DNA from: Embleya sp045207655
GTDB taxonomy: Bacteria; Actinomycetota; Actinomycetes; Streptomycetales; Streptomycetaceae
DNA length: 64,000 nucleotides
Reading direction: 5' to 3'
Assembly: GCF_045207655.1 (NCBI RefSeq)
Contig: NZ_CP108784.1
Coordinates: 1,612,001 to 1,676,000, forward strand
Shown here: positions 11,063 to 19,158 of the stretch, piece by piece
Position numbering within the stretch: position 1 is the stretch's first letter
Layout: every line of letters starts with the position of its first letter
Notes under the pieces: model-generated
What the model saw: only the letters and a program-made list of their open reading frames with translations
What the model was told of the DNA's origin: nothing
Database searches by the model: none
Made by a program: the position numbers and the translations under genes

Positions 11063-11092
11063 ATGCTAGAGGACCCGACCGCGAGCCGTCGA
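11063..11092 (-). promoter_or_regulatory. Candidate promoter for the leader ORF and sulfite oxidase gene
   Basis: Read on the reverse strand: -35-like TCGACG (11087-11092), an 18-base spacer, -10-like TAGCAT (11063-11068), then 6 bases to the GTG of the leader ORF. The rest of the gap up to 11300 shows nothing recognisable. Confidence 0.45.
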
Positions 11093-11300
11093 TGGAGCGC
11101 CGACAGTCGACCGCTCCCGGGCTCGTCCCTCCGGTTCGGTTCGGGGGTCGCCGCGCAGCGCCGCGCCCGTGCCGGCCGGGTGGAGAACCGGAGCGATTCG
11201 CGCGGCGACCGAGGCGGGCGGCCGAGCGCGCCGTCGGCTCCCGGCGCGCACCCGGGTATCGGCCGCCGAGGCGATGGGCGCGGCGGCCGGGAGGCTGGGC

Positions 11301-11888
11301 TCAGCGGCCGGCCAGCGGCCAGGCGTCCACGTCGCGGTAGTGGATCGGGCCCGGGCCCCGGCCGAAGTTGCTGCCGACCAGGTGCAGTCGCCGCGCGGAC
11401 CAGCGGCGGCCGAGGAAGTCCTCCAGCTCGCGGGCGGCGGCCCCGATGCCGTCGGGGTTGTCCCGACGGGCCCGGGCCAGGGTCAGGTGCGCGCGCAGCG
11501 GCCGGTCCGCCGACACGACGCCGCCTGCCCGGACCACGCCGCGAACCGCGTCGGCCAGCGTGTGCAGCGCCGCCAGGTCGCCGCGCACGTCGCTCCACAG
11601 GACCCGCTCGTCGAACTGCCCGGCGCCGCGCAGTTCCAGCTCGACCGGCCGGGTCGAGGCGGCGACCTCGGCCAGCGGCGCGCGCAGGGCCTCGACCACG
11701 TCCAGGGCCACCTCGCCGAGAAAGGCGAGGGTGATGTGCCAGTCCTCGATCCGGTTCCAGCGCAGCCGCGGATGCGCGGCGTACACCGGCCGCAGCGCCC
11801 GGGCCAGTTCGTCCTTGGCATCGTCCGGCGGGGCGAGCGCCACGAACAGTCGTACGGTCCTGGGCGGCGTCGGGGCGTCGTCGATCAC
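11301..11888 (-). CDS. thpR: RNA 2',3'-cyclic 3'-phosphodiesterase (2H superfamily, ThpR)
   Basis: A 195-residue 2H phosphoesterase. It has the two HxTx motifs that define the family: HITL at residues 51-54 (DWHITLAFLGEV) and HLTL at 134-137 (LRAHLTLARAR), with the RLFVALAPPDD N-terminus. The family hydrolyses 2',3'-cyclic phosphates on RNA and was originally described as a 2'-5' RNA ligase. It is probably a monocistronic cytosolic enzyme. The start at 11888 is the first in frame, but its ribosome-binding site is weak. Confidence 0.92.
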   Translation of the reverse strand: MIDDAPTPPRTVRLFVALAPPDDAKDELARALRPVYAAHPRLRWNRIEDWHITLAFLGEVALDVVEALRAPLAEVAASTRPVELELRGAGQFDERVLWSDVRGDLAALHTLADAVRGVVRAGGVVSADRPLRAHLTLARARRDNPDGIGAAARELEDFLGRRWSARRLHLVGSNFGRGPGPIHYRDVDAWPLAGR

Positions 11889-12461
11889 AGGTGATTTCGT
11901 ACCGCATCACCGCCGACCACCGCGCGCCGGCCCACCGACACGGTCGAAAACTCCGTCGGGACGCGCCCGCACCCCGGCGGTCCTGCGCGGCCCGAGGCAC
12001 CGCGTGCGATTCCGCTCCGCAGTCCTGCCGCCCCGGGTCGCGCGCTTGCCCGTACATCCGACGAACCCACCGTCGGTCACGCGCGACCCGGACGCGCCGG
12101 CGCTCGCACGCCTCCGGCCCGCCGCCCCCGTTCACCGGCGGGCCGGGCCCGGCGAACGGGTTCGACACTGCGGGTCCGGAGCGGCCGCCGGGAAGGTGAT
12201 CCGCGTGTCCCGGACGGCGACCGCGTGTCCCGGCTGGTCACGGCCCCGACCGGAACACGTTTCGAACGGGACGGGACAGGGGTCCGGACCGAACACCGAT
12301 CCGAGGATCGTCGGGGACCGGCTGCGGCCGCTCCCCCGAATCGATCGATTCGGGTCCGGATTTTCGCTTTTCTGGGACTCCCCGGCCCGCCGAACTGCCG
12401 GCACGATGGGTGCCGCATCAGCTACGGCGAGTGTGTATCGATCTGAGGAAACGGGAGACTC
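11889..12461. other. Intergenic region without a recognisable gene
   Basis: These 573 bases separate divergent genes. No frame here has a convincing start, codon bias or family match. The only clear signal is GAGGAAACGGGA just before the GTG at 12462. The rest should contain the two promoters. Confidence 0.5.
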
Positions 12462-13421
12462 GTGACACGGCGTGACGACAGCGCTCCACAACCGGACAAC
12501 GCGACCACGGCGGCGGAGTACGTGGCCGCGTTACGTGCCCTGCGCGAGTGGTCGGCGCTGACGTACCGTCAACTGGCGGCCAAGGCCGAGGCGTCCGGGC
12601 ATGTACTGCCCGCCAGCACGGTGGCCGCGGCGCTCGGTCGCAGTACGTTGCCCAGGGCCGATCTGGTCGAGGCGCTGGTGTTCGCCTGCGGGCTGGACGC
12701 CGACGCCGCCGCGCGTTGGATCACGGTCCGTGAGAATCTCGCGGCGGGGCGCGTCCCCGAACGCCGGGTGGCCGAACCGCCCGAGTCGGCCGCCGGGTCG
12801 GCGGGCGAACCGCCGCCGGCATCGTGGTGGCGTCGCCGCGCCGCGGTGCCGATCTTGATCGGCGTGATCCTCGTACTGATCGCGATCGGCACGGTCCTCA
12901 CCATCCGCCACTACTCCGACGACAAGGACGTTTCCCGCCTCGCCGACGGGCACTACCTGGTCAAGCCCGGCCAGATCGCCGACGAGTCGCTGTGCCTGGG
13001 CGAGGGCCCCGAGCGCAACGGGCGCACCGACCGGCCGTTGGCCGTGCAACGCCCGTGTGCGGGTCTGGTGCCGGACACCTACCTCAAGGCACTGGCCCCG
13101 GACGTCTACCAGATCGAGTGGCACCACCCGGTGGAGGGCATCGGCTGCCTGCGCGTGGACGAGGCGTTGCTGACCCCGGGCGCGCTGCTCAGCCCCGGCA
13201 ACTGCACAGGTGCCGCCAACGAGCGCTTTCTGATCGAACCGGCCGACCCGCTCCTGCCCGGGCTCTTTCGGCTCCGCCCGGTGCACAGCGGCCTGTGCGT
13301 GGGGATCCTCGGCGGCCCCGCCGAGATCTCACCCGGGGCCGAGGCCGCACAGGCCGGCTGCGCGGGCACGGCCGACCAGCGCTTCCGGTTGGAGCTCGTA
13401 CCGGAGCGCAAGAAGCCCTGA
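12462..13421 (+). CDS. Single-pass membrane protein with N-terminal XRE-like HTH and C-terminal ricin-like region
   Basis: A 319-residue protein in three parts. Residues ~15-90 resemble the actinobacterial XRE-like domain (EYVAALRALREWSALTYRQLAAKAEASG, then STVAAALGRSTLPRADLVEALVFACG). Residues ~128-149 (VPILIGVILVLIAIGTVLTI) form one transmembrane helix. The remaining ~165 extracytoplasmic residues have repeated lengths with conserved Cys and Trp/Phe positions resembling a ricin-type beta-trefoil. The layout implies a cytoplasmic DNA- or partner-binding domain tethered to an external ligand-binding domain. The GTG start is set by GAGGAAACGGGA upstream. The ligand is unknown. Confidence 0.7.
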   Translation: MTRRDDSAPQPDNATTAAEYVAALRALREWSALTYRQLAAKAEASGHVLPASTVAAALGRSTLPRADLVEALVFACGLDADAAARWITVRENLAAGRVPERRVAEPPESAAGSAGEPPPASWWRRRAAVPILIGVILVLIAIGTVLTIRHYSDDKDVSRLADGHYLVKPGQIADESLCLGEGPERNGRTDRPLAVQRPCAGLVPDTYLKALAPDVYQIEWHHPVEGIGCLRVDEALLTPGALLSPGNCTGAANERFLIEPADPLLPGLFRLRPVHSGLCVGILGGPAEISPGAEAAQAGCAGTADQRFRLELVPERKKP

Positions 13422-13456
13422 GCCCCGGGCGGGCCTCGCGCTGATCAACGGCCCGG

Positions 13457-13912
13457 TCAGGCGGGCAGGTTCGGGTGTCCGATGCCCTCGAACGGCTTGA
13501 TCCGGACGATCGGTTCCCGGCCGCCGCGCTGCGGCACGGTCTGCGCGGTGCCCCAGGGCCGGTCCGGGAGGGTCACCGTGAAGGAATAGGTGTTCGCGCA
13601 GCCGGTGCAGTCGTACCGGTCCTGCCAGAGCTCGACGTCGGTGTCGCTGCCGGGGATCCGGGCGGCGTGCCGGTAGGTCGCGTGGCAACGGGTGCAGCGC
13701 TCACCGGGAGCGCAGGTGCCGCCGCACGGACAGGGCAGGTCGAGGCTCTCGGCGGGCTCCCAGTAGCGGGTGGCCAGCGCCGCGGCGGTCCGGGCGTCGG
13801 GGGCCTTGGACCCGCGCGGGACGGTCATCCGCCGGGCGGCGACGACGTACGACTCGCCGGAGGCGGCCATCCGGCCTCGGATCACGCCCTTGCGGACTCG
13901 GTTGGTGGTCAT
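13457..13912 (-). CDS. Hypothetical protein with zinc-ribbon cysteines
   Basis: A 151-residue protein not assigned to a named family. The N-terminus carries KGVIRGRMAASGESYVVAARRM, a motif seen at the start of various small actinobacterial proteins. The middle contains CPCGGTCAPGERCTRCHATY and CTGCANTYSF, a cysteine pattern suited to one or two zinc sites. The C-terminus has REPIVRIKPFEGIGHPNLPA. ATG at 13912 follows a GGAGGAAG on the reverse strand, which decides the start. Confidence 0.65.
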   Translation of the reverse strand: MTTNRVRKGVIRGRMAASGESYVVAARRMTVPRGSKAPDARTAAALATRYWEPAESLDLPCPCGGTCAPGERCTRCHATYRHAARIPGSDTDVELWQDRYDCTGCANTYSFTVTLPDRPWGTAQTVPQRGGREPIVRIKPFEGIGHPNLPA

Positions 13913-14058
13913 GCTTCCTCCGGCGATTGCCCACGGATCGGGTGTCGGGTACGGCCGGCGGCGCGGACGGGACCTCGGGACGTCGGACCCGCGTGGGCGG
14001 GGCCGCCGTACCTCACGATATCCGCCCTTCGCGGCGAGCCCGAATCCCGGCGGCGCGA

Positions 14059-14478
14059 TCAGCCCGGACGCACCGCCCGGGAACCGGTCACCTCGGCGGC
14101 GAACGCGCGCACCCTCTCCCGCAGGCCGCGGTCGGCGGTCACCACGAGACAACGACGCGCGGGCGTTCTCGCGTGCTCGGCCGCGACGAACTCGACGATG
14201 CGGTCGTCTCCGCTGCCCGAGGCCCGCACGACCCGTACGCCGGGCACCTCGGCGACTCCGCGGGCCGCGCCCTCGACCACCAGGACCACGTCCAACGGCC
14301 CGCGCCGCGCCCACTCCGGCACGGAGCCGCCACCCGGCAACCCCGCCTCCGCCATCCCCACCAACGCGTCCCGCAACCGCTCGGTGGCCCCGTGCCGATC
14401 CCGCCACCACCCATCCGGCACCGACCCCACCACATTCGCCCCATCCACCACCACCAACGCCACCGCAGCACCACCCAT
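14059..14478 (-). CDS. NYN-domain (PIN-like) putative ribonuclease
   Basis: A 139-residue protein. It begins with the VVVDGANVVGS motif typical of NYN/PIN-like nucleases, whose first Asp binds Mg2+. It continues with LVVEGAARGV, SGDDRIVEFV (acidic pair) and LVVTADRGLRERV, the further acidic and Asp-Arg motifs of the fold. This supports an RNA-cleaving enzyme similar to YacP-type proteins. The start at 14478 gives the first residues of the fold. The frame is open much further upstream, but that stretch is low-complexity sequence. Target RNA unknown. Confidence 0.75.
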   Translation of the reverse strand: MGGAAVALVVVDGANVVGSVPDGWWRDRHGATERLRDALVGMAEAGLPGGGSVPEWARRGPLDVVLVVEGAARGVAEVPGVRVVRASGSGDDRIVEFVAAEHARTPARRCLVVTADRGLRERVRAFAAEVTGSRAVRPG

Positions 14479-14710
14479 CCCCCCATCCTGCCCACCCCCA
14501 CCCCCAAACCGGCCCCGACACGGCAACAACCGACAACGACACAGCGCGCGGGACAGCGGAACGCAGCAGCGGGGCGGGAACACGGCGCGAGTCAGCGGGA
14601 CGGGAACGCGGCGCGGGGCGGGCTGCGGGTCGGCACGAGGCTGGGCGGCGCGGCGCGGCGCGGGACGGGACGGGGCGAGGCGGGACGCGGCGCGGAGCAC
14701 CCGGCCCGTC
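14479..14710. repeat. Low-complexity GC tract leading into interspersed repeats
   Basis: Upstream of the NYN gene lie C-rich and then CGGGACGGGA/GGCGCGGCGCGG-like degenerate short repeats, with no plausible gene. The tract ends at the first copy of the CCGTCCGGCGTTTGAGGAC repeat. The same arrangement occurs near 33.3-34.0 kb. Confidence 0.6.
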
Positions 14711-14858
14711 CGAACCTCCCCAGCCCGTCCGGCGTTTGAGGACAAAGCCGCAACAGGCCGCCCGGTCCCACCGGATCCGCACGACCGAGGGCCGCCACCG
14801 GAGGCCGCGGCTCGCGCAAAGGGGCCGAACCTCCCCAGCCCGTCCGGCGTTTGAGGAC
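14711..14858 (+). repeat. Two copies of interspersed CCGTCCGGCGTTTGAGGAC repeat
   Basis: An identical 33-base sequence occurs at 14711-14743 and 14826-14858, 115 bases apart, containing CCGTCCGGCGTTTGAGGAC. Three further copies of the core lie at 33.7-34.0 kb with 112 and 122 base spacing. Cores of this type are a familiar dispersed repeat in Streptomyces genomes. No function is established that I can cite. Confidence 0.85.
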
Positions 14859-14924
14859 GGCGAGGGCGTCGGCTTCGCCGAGGGACCCGGCGGAGCAAAG
14901 GGCTCCGCGCCCCAGGCATGGAAC

Positions 14925-14961
14925 GGCACCCGGCCACCGCGGGGGGCGGTGGTCGGGTGCC
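14925..14961. terminator. Terminator hairpin downstream of snpA
   Basis: GGCACCCGGCCACCGC (14925-14940) pairs with GCGGTGGTCGGGTGCC (14946-14961) around a 5-base loop, with one G-T position. It lies about 65 bases beyond the snpA stop on the reverse strand. Confidence 0.65.
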
Positions 14962-15026
14962 GGATCAGGGGACGAGGTGACGCGCAGGGGAGCCCGGAGT
15001 GTCCGGGTGCGCGTCGCCGGATCGGG

Positions 15027-15698
15027 TCAGGAGGCCGCGGCGGAGAACGCCACGAGGCCGTTGCGCCAGAGCTGGTTCACTCGCGCGCGTTCCGCGGCGT
15101 TCGGGTTCGGGTTGGTGCAGGACGTGCCGGGGCCGCCACCGGACATCAGTTCGCTGCACGGACCCGAGTAGTGGTCCGGCAGACCGAGCACGTGTCCGGT
15201 CTCGTGGGCGGTGACCCGGGTCGAGTTGTACTGCTGGTTCTGTCGGTAGTCGAGGAAGATGTAGCCGTTGCCGTGGCCGTCGGTGCTCGCGTAGGAACCT
15301 CGCGAGTCGTTGCCCTCGTAGTACCGGAAGTCGGGGTTGCTGCCCTCCTGGAGGCGGACGTTGGTGACCGAGCTGTTCCAGATCTGCGCGGACCGGGCGA
15401 TCTGGGTGCGGAAGCTGGGGGCGTTCGCGGTGCTGTACACGACCGTGACCGCCGCCGCCGAGTTCGGCGCCGCGGCACGCTTGGCCGCCACGGACTTCAT
15501 CACCGCGTCGAGGAAGGCCTGGTTCTGCGCCTGGTCCTCCTGGGCGGAGGTGTAGTGCGCGGAGGCGCGGAGGGGGGCCGCGACTCCGTCGGTGCCGGCC
15601 GCCGCAGCGGGCGCGGCGATCAGTCCGGCGGCGAGGCCGAGGCCGACCATGGCGGTGACGATGGTCTTACGGGGATTCCGGGGACGCACTGGGGACAT
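15027..15698 (-). CDS. snpA: Snapalysin, small secreted neutral metalloprotease (M7)
   Basis: A 223-residue preproprotein. Residues 1-34 form a Sec signal peptide (RNPRK, then a hydrophobic core ending AAPAAAA), followed by a short propeptide and a mature domain of ~135 residues. The extended zinc motif is HETGHVLGLPD at 165-175 (His165, Glu166, His169, Asp175), the hallmark of M7 snapalysin, where Asp replaces the third His. Cys181 and Cys194 can form the conserved disulfide. AAGGAGC lies 7 bases before the ATG. The divergent LysR gene is its usual activator. Confidence 0.96.
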   Translation of the reverse strand: MSPVRPRNPRKTIVTAMVGLGLAAGLIAAPAAAAGTDGVAAPLRASAHYTSAQEDQAQNQAFLDAVMKSVAAKRAAAPNSAAAVTVVYSTANAPSFRTQIARSAQIWNSSVTNVRLQEGSNPDFRYYEGNDSRGSYASTDGHGNGYIFLDYRQNQQYNSTRVTAHETGHVLGLPDHYSGPCSELMSGGGPGTSCTNPNPNAAERARVNQLWRNGLVAFSAAAS

Positions 15699-15828
15699 GG
15701 GGGGCTCCTTGGGTGCCGAAGACCTGTTCGGTGCGCAACGAGTCTCACGGGAGCCCGGTCCGGCCCGGATGATGACAATCGGCGATAGCACGGTCGTATC
15801 ACCACCCGTTCCCGTACCGTCACCGCAC

Positions 15829-15859
15829 ATTCACGCATCGTGTTACGCAAGATTCACGC
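15829..15859. promoter_or_regulatory. Candidate SnpR binding region (direct ATTCACGC repeats)
   Basis: The snpA-snpR intergenic region contains two identical ATTCACGC octamers at 15829-15836 and 15852-15859, 23 bases (about two helical turns) apart and on the same face. A LysR activator bound here could control both divergent promoters. This is inference from position. Confidence 0.4.
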
Positions 15860-15926
15860 TCCCCCGCCGATCCCGCGCGCACAGGTGTCTGGTACGACCT
15901 CGGTGGTGCGTCCTATCCTCCGCATC

Positions 15927-16892
15927 ATGGAGCTCGAGGTGAGGCACCTCCGCGCACTGTGTGCCATCGGCGACACCGGCAGCCTGCACGCCGCGGCCCG
16001 GTTGCTCGGCATGACCCAGCCGTCCCTGACCGCACAGCTCAGACGAATCGAAAACGCTCTGGGCGCACCGTTGTTCGTCCGCGACCGGACCGGCAGCCGA
16101 CCCACTCCACTGGGGCTCACGATGCTGCATCGAGCCCGACCCATCATGGCCGAGATGAGCGCGCTGGTCATCGACACCCAGGCCGAGGCGGTCCGAACCG
16201 CCGGTCCGCACCTGCGGATCGGCGGTACCGCCAACCGGGTGATCGCCGACTGGTTGCGCCGGTTGCGGCTGCGACTGCCCACCACGGACACCTATTTGCG
16301 GGTGGACGTGTCCGCGAGCACGCTGCTCGGGATGGTCGCCGCCGGCCAGCTCGACGTCGCGTTCGTGCACGAGGTCGAGGGCTTCCCGCTGCGCGTCCCG
16401 GACGGTGTGCGACGCCGCGTCCTGGTCGAGCGGGAACCGCAGTTCATCGCGATGTCCCCGGACCATCCGGCCGCCGCCGAGTCCGAGGTCAAGCTCGCCG
16501 AACTGGCCGACGACCAGTGGATGGTCGACCCGAGCGTGGACGGCGAATGGGAGGGCCTGCGCGAGGTGTTGACCGACGCGGGCATCAACCCCCGGATCCT
16601 GCACGGCGATTACCTCACGGCAGCGTCCCTGGTCGCGATCGGCGAGGTGGTCACCCCGTGCCAGCCCACGTCGCGGCCCCGACCGGACATGGCGGTGCGT
16701 CCGCTGGCCGGCGATCCGCTCGCGGTGCGGCTGTTCCTGGCCTTCCGCACCGACAACGGTCCCGCTCCGGCCCTGATCGACACCGTCTATCACGAGTTGG
16801 AGGCCGCCTACCGCGAGGCCGCGTGGCTCGCGGTGGCCTACCGACAACGGCTGCTGCGCGAGGACAGCCCGATCCTGCGCTACGACGCGTAG
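15927..16892 (+). CDS. snpR: LysR family activator of snapalysin
   Basis: A 321-residue LysR-type regulator. The N-terminal winged HTH is MELEVRHLRALCAIGDTGSLHAAARLLGMTQPSLTAQLRRIENALGAPLFVRD, followed by the substrate-binding effector domain from ~residue 90 to 310. The start at 15927 gives the usual LysR N-terminus. The divergent arrangement with snapalysin is the well-known snpA/snpR pair of Streptomyces, in which the regulator switches on the protease gene. Confidence 0.93.
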   Translation: MELEVRHLRALCAIGDTGSLHAAARLLGMTQPSLTAQLRRIENALGAPLFVRDRTGSRPTPLGLTMLHRARPIMAEMSALVIDTQAEAVRTAGPHLRIGGTANRVIADWLRRLRLRLPTTDTYLRVDVSASTLLGMVAAGQLDVAFVHEVEGFPLRVPDGVRRRVLVEREPQFIAMSPDHPAAAESEVKLAELADDQWMVDPSVDGEWEGLREVLTDAGINPRILHGDYLTAASLVAIGEVVTPCQPTSRPRPDMAVRPLAGDPLAVRLFLAFRTDNGPAPALIDTVYHELEAAYREAAWLAVAYRQRLLREDSPILRYDA

Positions 16893-17022
16893 GACCGGTC
16901 ACCGCGCCGCGGGCAGAGCCCGGCCCGGAGGCGCTCGCACGGCCGGCCACACGGCCACTCGCGCCGGTGCCGATCCGGGCGCGCCTCGGCGTGGGTGAAA
17001 TGATGGCCCGAACTACCGGTTC

Positions 17023-17037
17023 GACCACACTGTGAGC
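17023..17037 (+). promoter_or_regulatory. Operator half-site upstream of mtnB shared with the nucleoside importer
   Basis: GACCACACTGTGAGC matches 13 of 15 positions of GTCCACACTGTGAAC, the right arm of the large inverted repeat at 19020-19054 before the nucleoside importer. It lies 36 bases before the mtnB start. Confidence 0.45.
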
Positions 17038-17072
17038 CGGAACGTCCGGACCGTGAACAGTGAGGAACCCCC

Positions 17073-17720
17073 ATGACGACCCCCGACGCCGGCAGCCCCG
17101 CCTCGGTCCCGGCCCCCGTGCGCGCGGACGCCGGCGCCACCCTCGCGCGGGAGGCGGCGCGCTTCGCCGGGCTCGGCTGGATGCGCGGCACCTCCGGGAA
17201 CCTGTCCGTGGTGCTCTCGCGCGATCCACTGCGGCTCGCGGTCACCGCTTCGGGCCTGGACAAGGGCGAGTTGGCGCCGGACGACCTGGTCGTGGTGGAC
17301 GCGGCCGGCGTACCGGTCCCGGAGGAGGCGAGCACGCCGCCGCGTCGGCCGTCCGCCGAGGCCGGGCTGCACGCCCGGGTGGTCGCGTTGACCGGCGCGA
17401 ACGCGGTCTTCCACGTGCACACCGTGTCCGCCGTGCGCGCGGGTCGGCGCTGGCCGGCCGGGATCGAGGTGCGCGACCTGGAGATGCTCAAGGGCATCGG
17501 CCGCTCCGCGCACGACGAGACGGTCACCATCCCGGTGATCGCCAACAGCCAGGACATGACCGAACTCGGCGACCGGCTCGAGGCCGCGCTGATCCCGGGC
17601 GTGCCGGCCGTCGTGGTCGCCTCGCACGGGATGTACGTCTGGGGCGCGGACCCGATCCAGGCCCGGCACCACGTCGAGATCGTCGAATGGCTCCTCGACT
17701 ACCGCGTCGCCGAGGGCTGA
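17073..17720 (+). CDS. mtnB: Methylthioribulose-1-phosphate dehydratase
   Basis: A 215-residue class II aldolase/adducin-fold protein. Key stretches are GLGWMRGTSGNLSV, the zinc-binding His pair FHVHTVSA (His114, His116), Glu96 in RRPSAEAGLHARVV and SHGMYVWGADPIQARHHVE, the signature of MtnB as opposed to L-fuculose aldolase. It dehydrates 5-methylthioribulose-1-phosphate to the diketo intermediate of methionine salvage. ATG at 17073 follows a GTGAGGAA site. It converges on mtnA across a bidirectional terminator. mtnC and mtnD lie 11 kb downstream. Confidence 0.92.
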   Translation: MTTPDAGSPASVPAPVRADAGATLAREAARFAGLGWMRGTSGNLSVVLSRDPLRLAVTASGLDKGELAPDDLVVVDAAGVPVPEEASTPPRRPSAEAGLHARVVALTGANAVFHVHTVSAVRAGRRWPAGIEVRDLEMLKGIGRSAHDETVTIPVIANSQDMTELGDRLEAALIPGVPAVVVASHGMYVWGADPIQARHHVEIVEWLLDYRVAEG

Positions 17721-17770
17721 GCCCGACCCGCGGCACCCCCGGACCCGCAGGGACCCGCACGACGAAAAAC

Positions 17771-17815
17771 GCGCGGGGCCGGAACCACGATCCGCTCGTG
17801 GCCCCGGCCCCGCGC
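17771..17815. terminator. Bidirectional terminator between mtnB and mtnA
   Basis: GCGCGGGGCCGG (17771-17782) plus CCACGA (17785-17790) pair with TCGTGG (17796-17801) and CCGGCCCCGCGC (17804-17815). This gives 18 base pairs with one 2x2 internal loop and a 5-base apical loop. It sits exactly between the two convergent genes. Confidence 0.85.
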
Positions 17816-17823
17816 GCCGCGGC

Positions 17824-18819
17824 TCAGTACTCGCGTACGCCCCTCTCGTTGACGATCGCGCTGATCAGCCGAGCCGGAGTGACGTCGAAGGCCGGGTTGA
17901 ACGCACGCGAGCCGGCCGGGGCGACCCGGACGCCGGCCACCTCCAGCACCTCGGACTCGGGGCGCTCCTCGATGGTGATCTCGTCGCCGTGCGCGGTCGC
18001 GTCGTCGAACGTGGTCAGCGGCGCCGCGACCACGAACGGGATGCCCGCGTCGGCGCAGGCCAGCGCGACGCCGACCGAGCCGATCTTGTTCGCGGTGTCG
18101 CCGTTGGCGGCGATCCGGTCCGCGCCGATCACCGCGACGTCCGCCAGGCCGCGCAGGATGGTGCTCGCCGCCGCGCCGTCCGGCTGGACCAGGTGCGCGA
18201 TGCCCTCCTGGTCCAACTCCCAGGCGGTCAACCGCGATCCCTGGAGCAGCGGGCGCGTCTCGTCGACATAGACCAACTCCAGGACGCCGCGCGCGTGCAG
18301 TTCGCGGATGATCCCCAGCGCGGTCCCCCACCCGGCGGTGGCCAATGAGCCGGTGTTGCAGTGGGTCAGTACGCGCAGCGGCCGGCGCTCGACCCGGGAC
18401 AGAATCCAGTCCGCGCCGTGCCGGCCGATCGCGTGGTTGGCCTCGACGTCCTCGCGGACCACCGCCTCGGCCTCGGCGAGCACCGCCTCCACACCCTTGG
18501 CCGCGAACGGCAACACCCGGTCCACGCCGCCGGCCAGGTTGACCGCGGTGGGCCGGGCGTCCCGGATCCGGGCGACCTCGGCGGCCAGTCGGTCCGCGTC
18601 CCAGCCCTCGCGTTCGGCCTGCCGCATGGCCACCGCGACGCCGAACGCGCCGGCCGCGCCCAGTGCCGGCGCGCCGCGCACCGCGAGCCGGCGGATCGCG
18701 TCGATCAGCGCGTCCACGTCGGTGATGTCCAGGTGCACGATCCGCTGCGGCAACGCGGTCTGGTCGAGCAGGCGCAGGCCGGTGCCGTGCCAGGCGAGCG
18801 AGCGTATCTCGGAGGCCAT
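17824..18819 (-). CDS. mtnA: S-methyl-5-thioribose-1-phosphate isomerase
   Basis: A 331-residue eIF2B-fold isomerase. Family signatures are RRLAVRGAPALGAAGAFG (residues 43-60), the catalytic Cys154 in THCNTGSLATAGWGTALG and the catalytic Asp233 in IGADRIAANGDTANKIGS. It converts methylthioribose-1-phosphate into methylthioribulose-1-phosphate, the step before MtnB. The start at 18819 is chosen from AAGGACCCC just upstream and the standard N-terminus IRSLAWHGTGLRLLDQTALP. It is divergent from the nucleoside importer. Confidence 0.96.
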   Translation of the reverse strand: MASEIRSLAWHGTGLRLLDQTALPQRIVHLDITDVDALIDAIRRLAVRGAPALGAAGAFGVAVAMRQAEREGWDADRLAAEVARIRDARPTAVNLAGGVDRVLPFAAKGVEAVLAEAEAVVREDVEANHAIGRHGADWILSRVERRPLRVLTHCNTGSLATAGWGTALGIIRELHARGVLELVYVDETRPLLQGSRLTAWELDQEGIAHLVQPDGAAASTILRGLADVAVIGADRIAANGDTANKIGSVGVALACADAGIPFVVAAPLTTFDDATAHGDEITIEERPESEVLEVAGVRVAPAGSRAFNPAFDVTPARLISAIVNERGVREY

Positions 18820-19019
18820 CGGGGGTCCTTTCCGGGCGGGTGGTCGAGCGCCGGGCGCGGGCGGCGACCGCGCGGGCGGGCGAGGGCAACGGCCCGCCGG
18901 CACGCCACGGGTGGGAGCGAGCGCGTACCTCGGCACTACGGATGCTACGTGGCGGGCCGGCCCGGTCCCGACTCCCGCCCGGCATCCGGGACGACCGCGT
19001 GTCGATCCGGTAACCCAAT

Positions 19020-19054
19020 GTTCACATCGTGGACAATCTGTCCACACTGTGAAC
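19020..19054. promoter_or_regulatory. 35-base inverted repeat, operator candidate
   Basis: GTTCACA-TC-GTGGAC (19020-19034), a 5-base centre AATCT, then GTCCAC-AC-TGTGAAC (19040-19054). Thirteen of fifteen positions in each arm pair. It could be a regulator-binding site or an RNA hairpin. Its right arm recurs before mtnB. Confidence 0.55.
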
Positions 19055-19105
19055 AAGAGCAGGAAGTGCCTGGTGAGGGTGCTAACCTCCCCCCGAAACC
19101 AGTCG

Positions 19106-19122
19106 GATGTGATGATCACATC
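19106..19122. promoter_or_regulatory. Second inverted repeat, GATGTGA-N3-TCACATC
   Basis: A perfect 7-base inverted repeat with a 3-base centre, 52 bases after the larger one. It shares the TGTGA/TCACA core. Outer ACCAGT (near 19098) and ACTGGT (near 19132) also form an inverted pair around it. Confidence 0.45.
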
Positions 19123-19158
19123 GAGACCCGAACTGGTGTGATCGGAAGGGAGCAGGCT

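Noticed and set aside
19035..19048. CTGTCCACA as a DnaA box
   Set aside because: It is one base off the streptomycete consensus, stands alone, and is better explained as part of the inverted repeat. There are no other boxes or replication genes.
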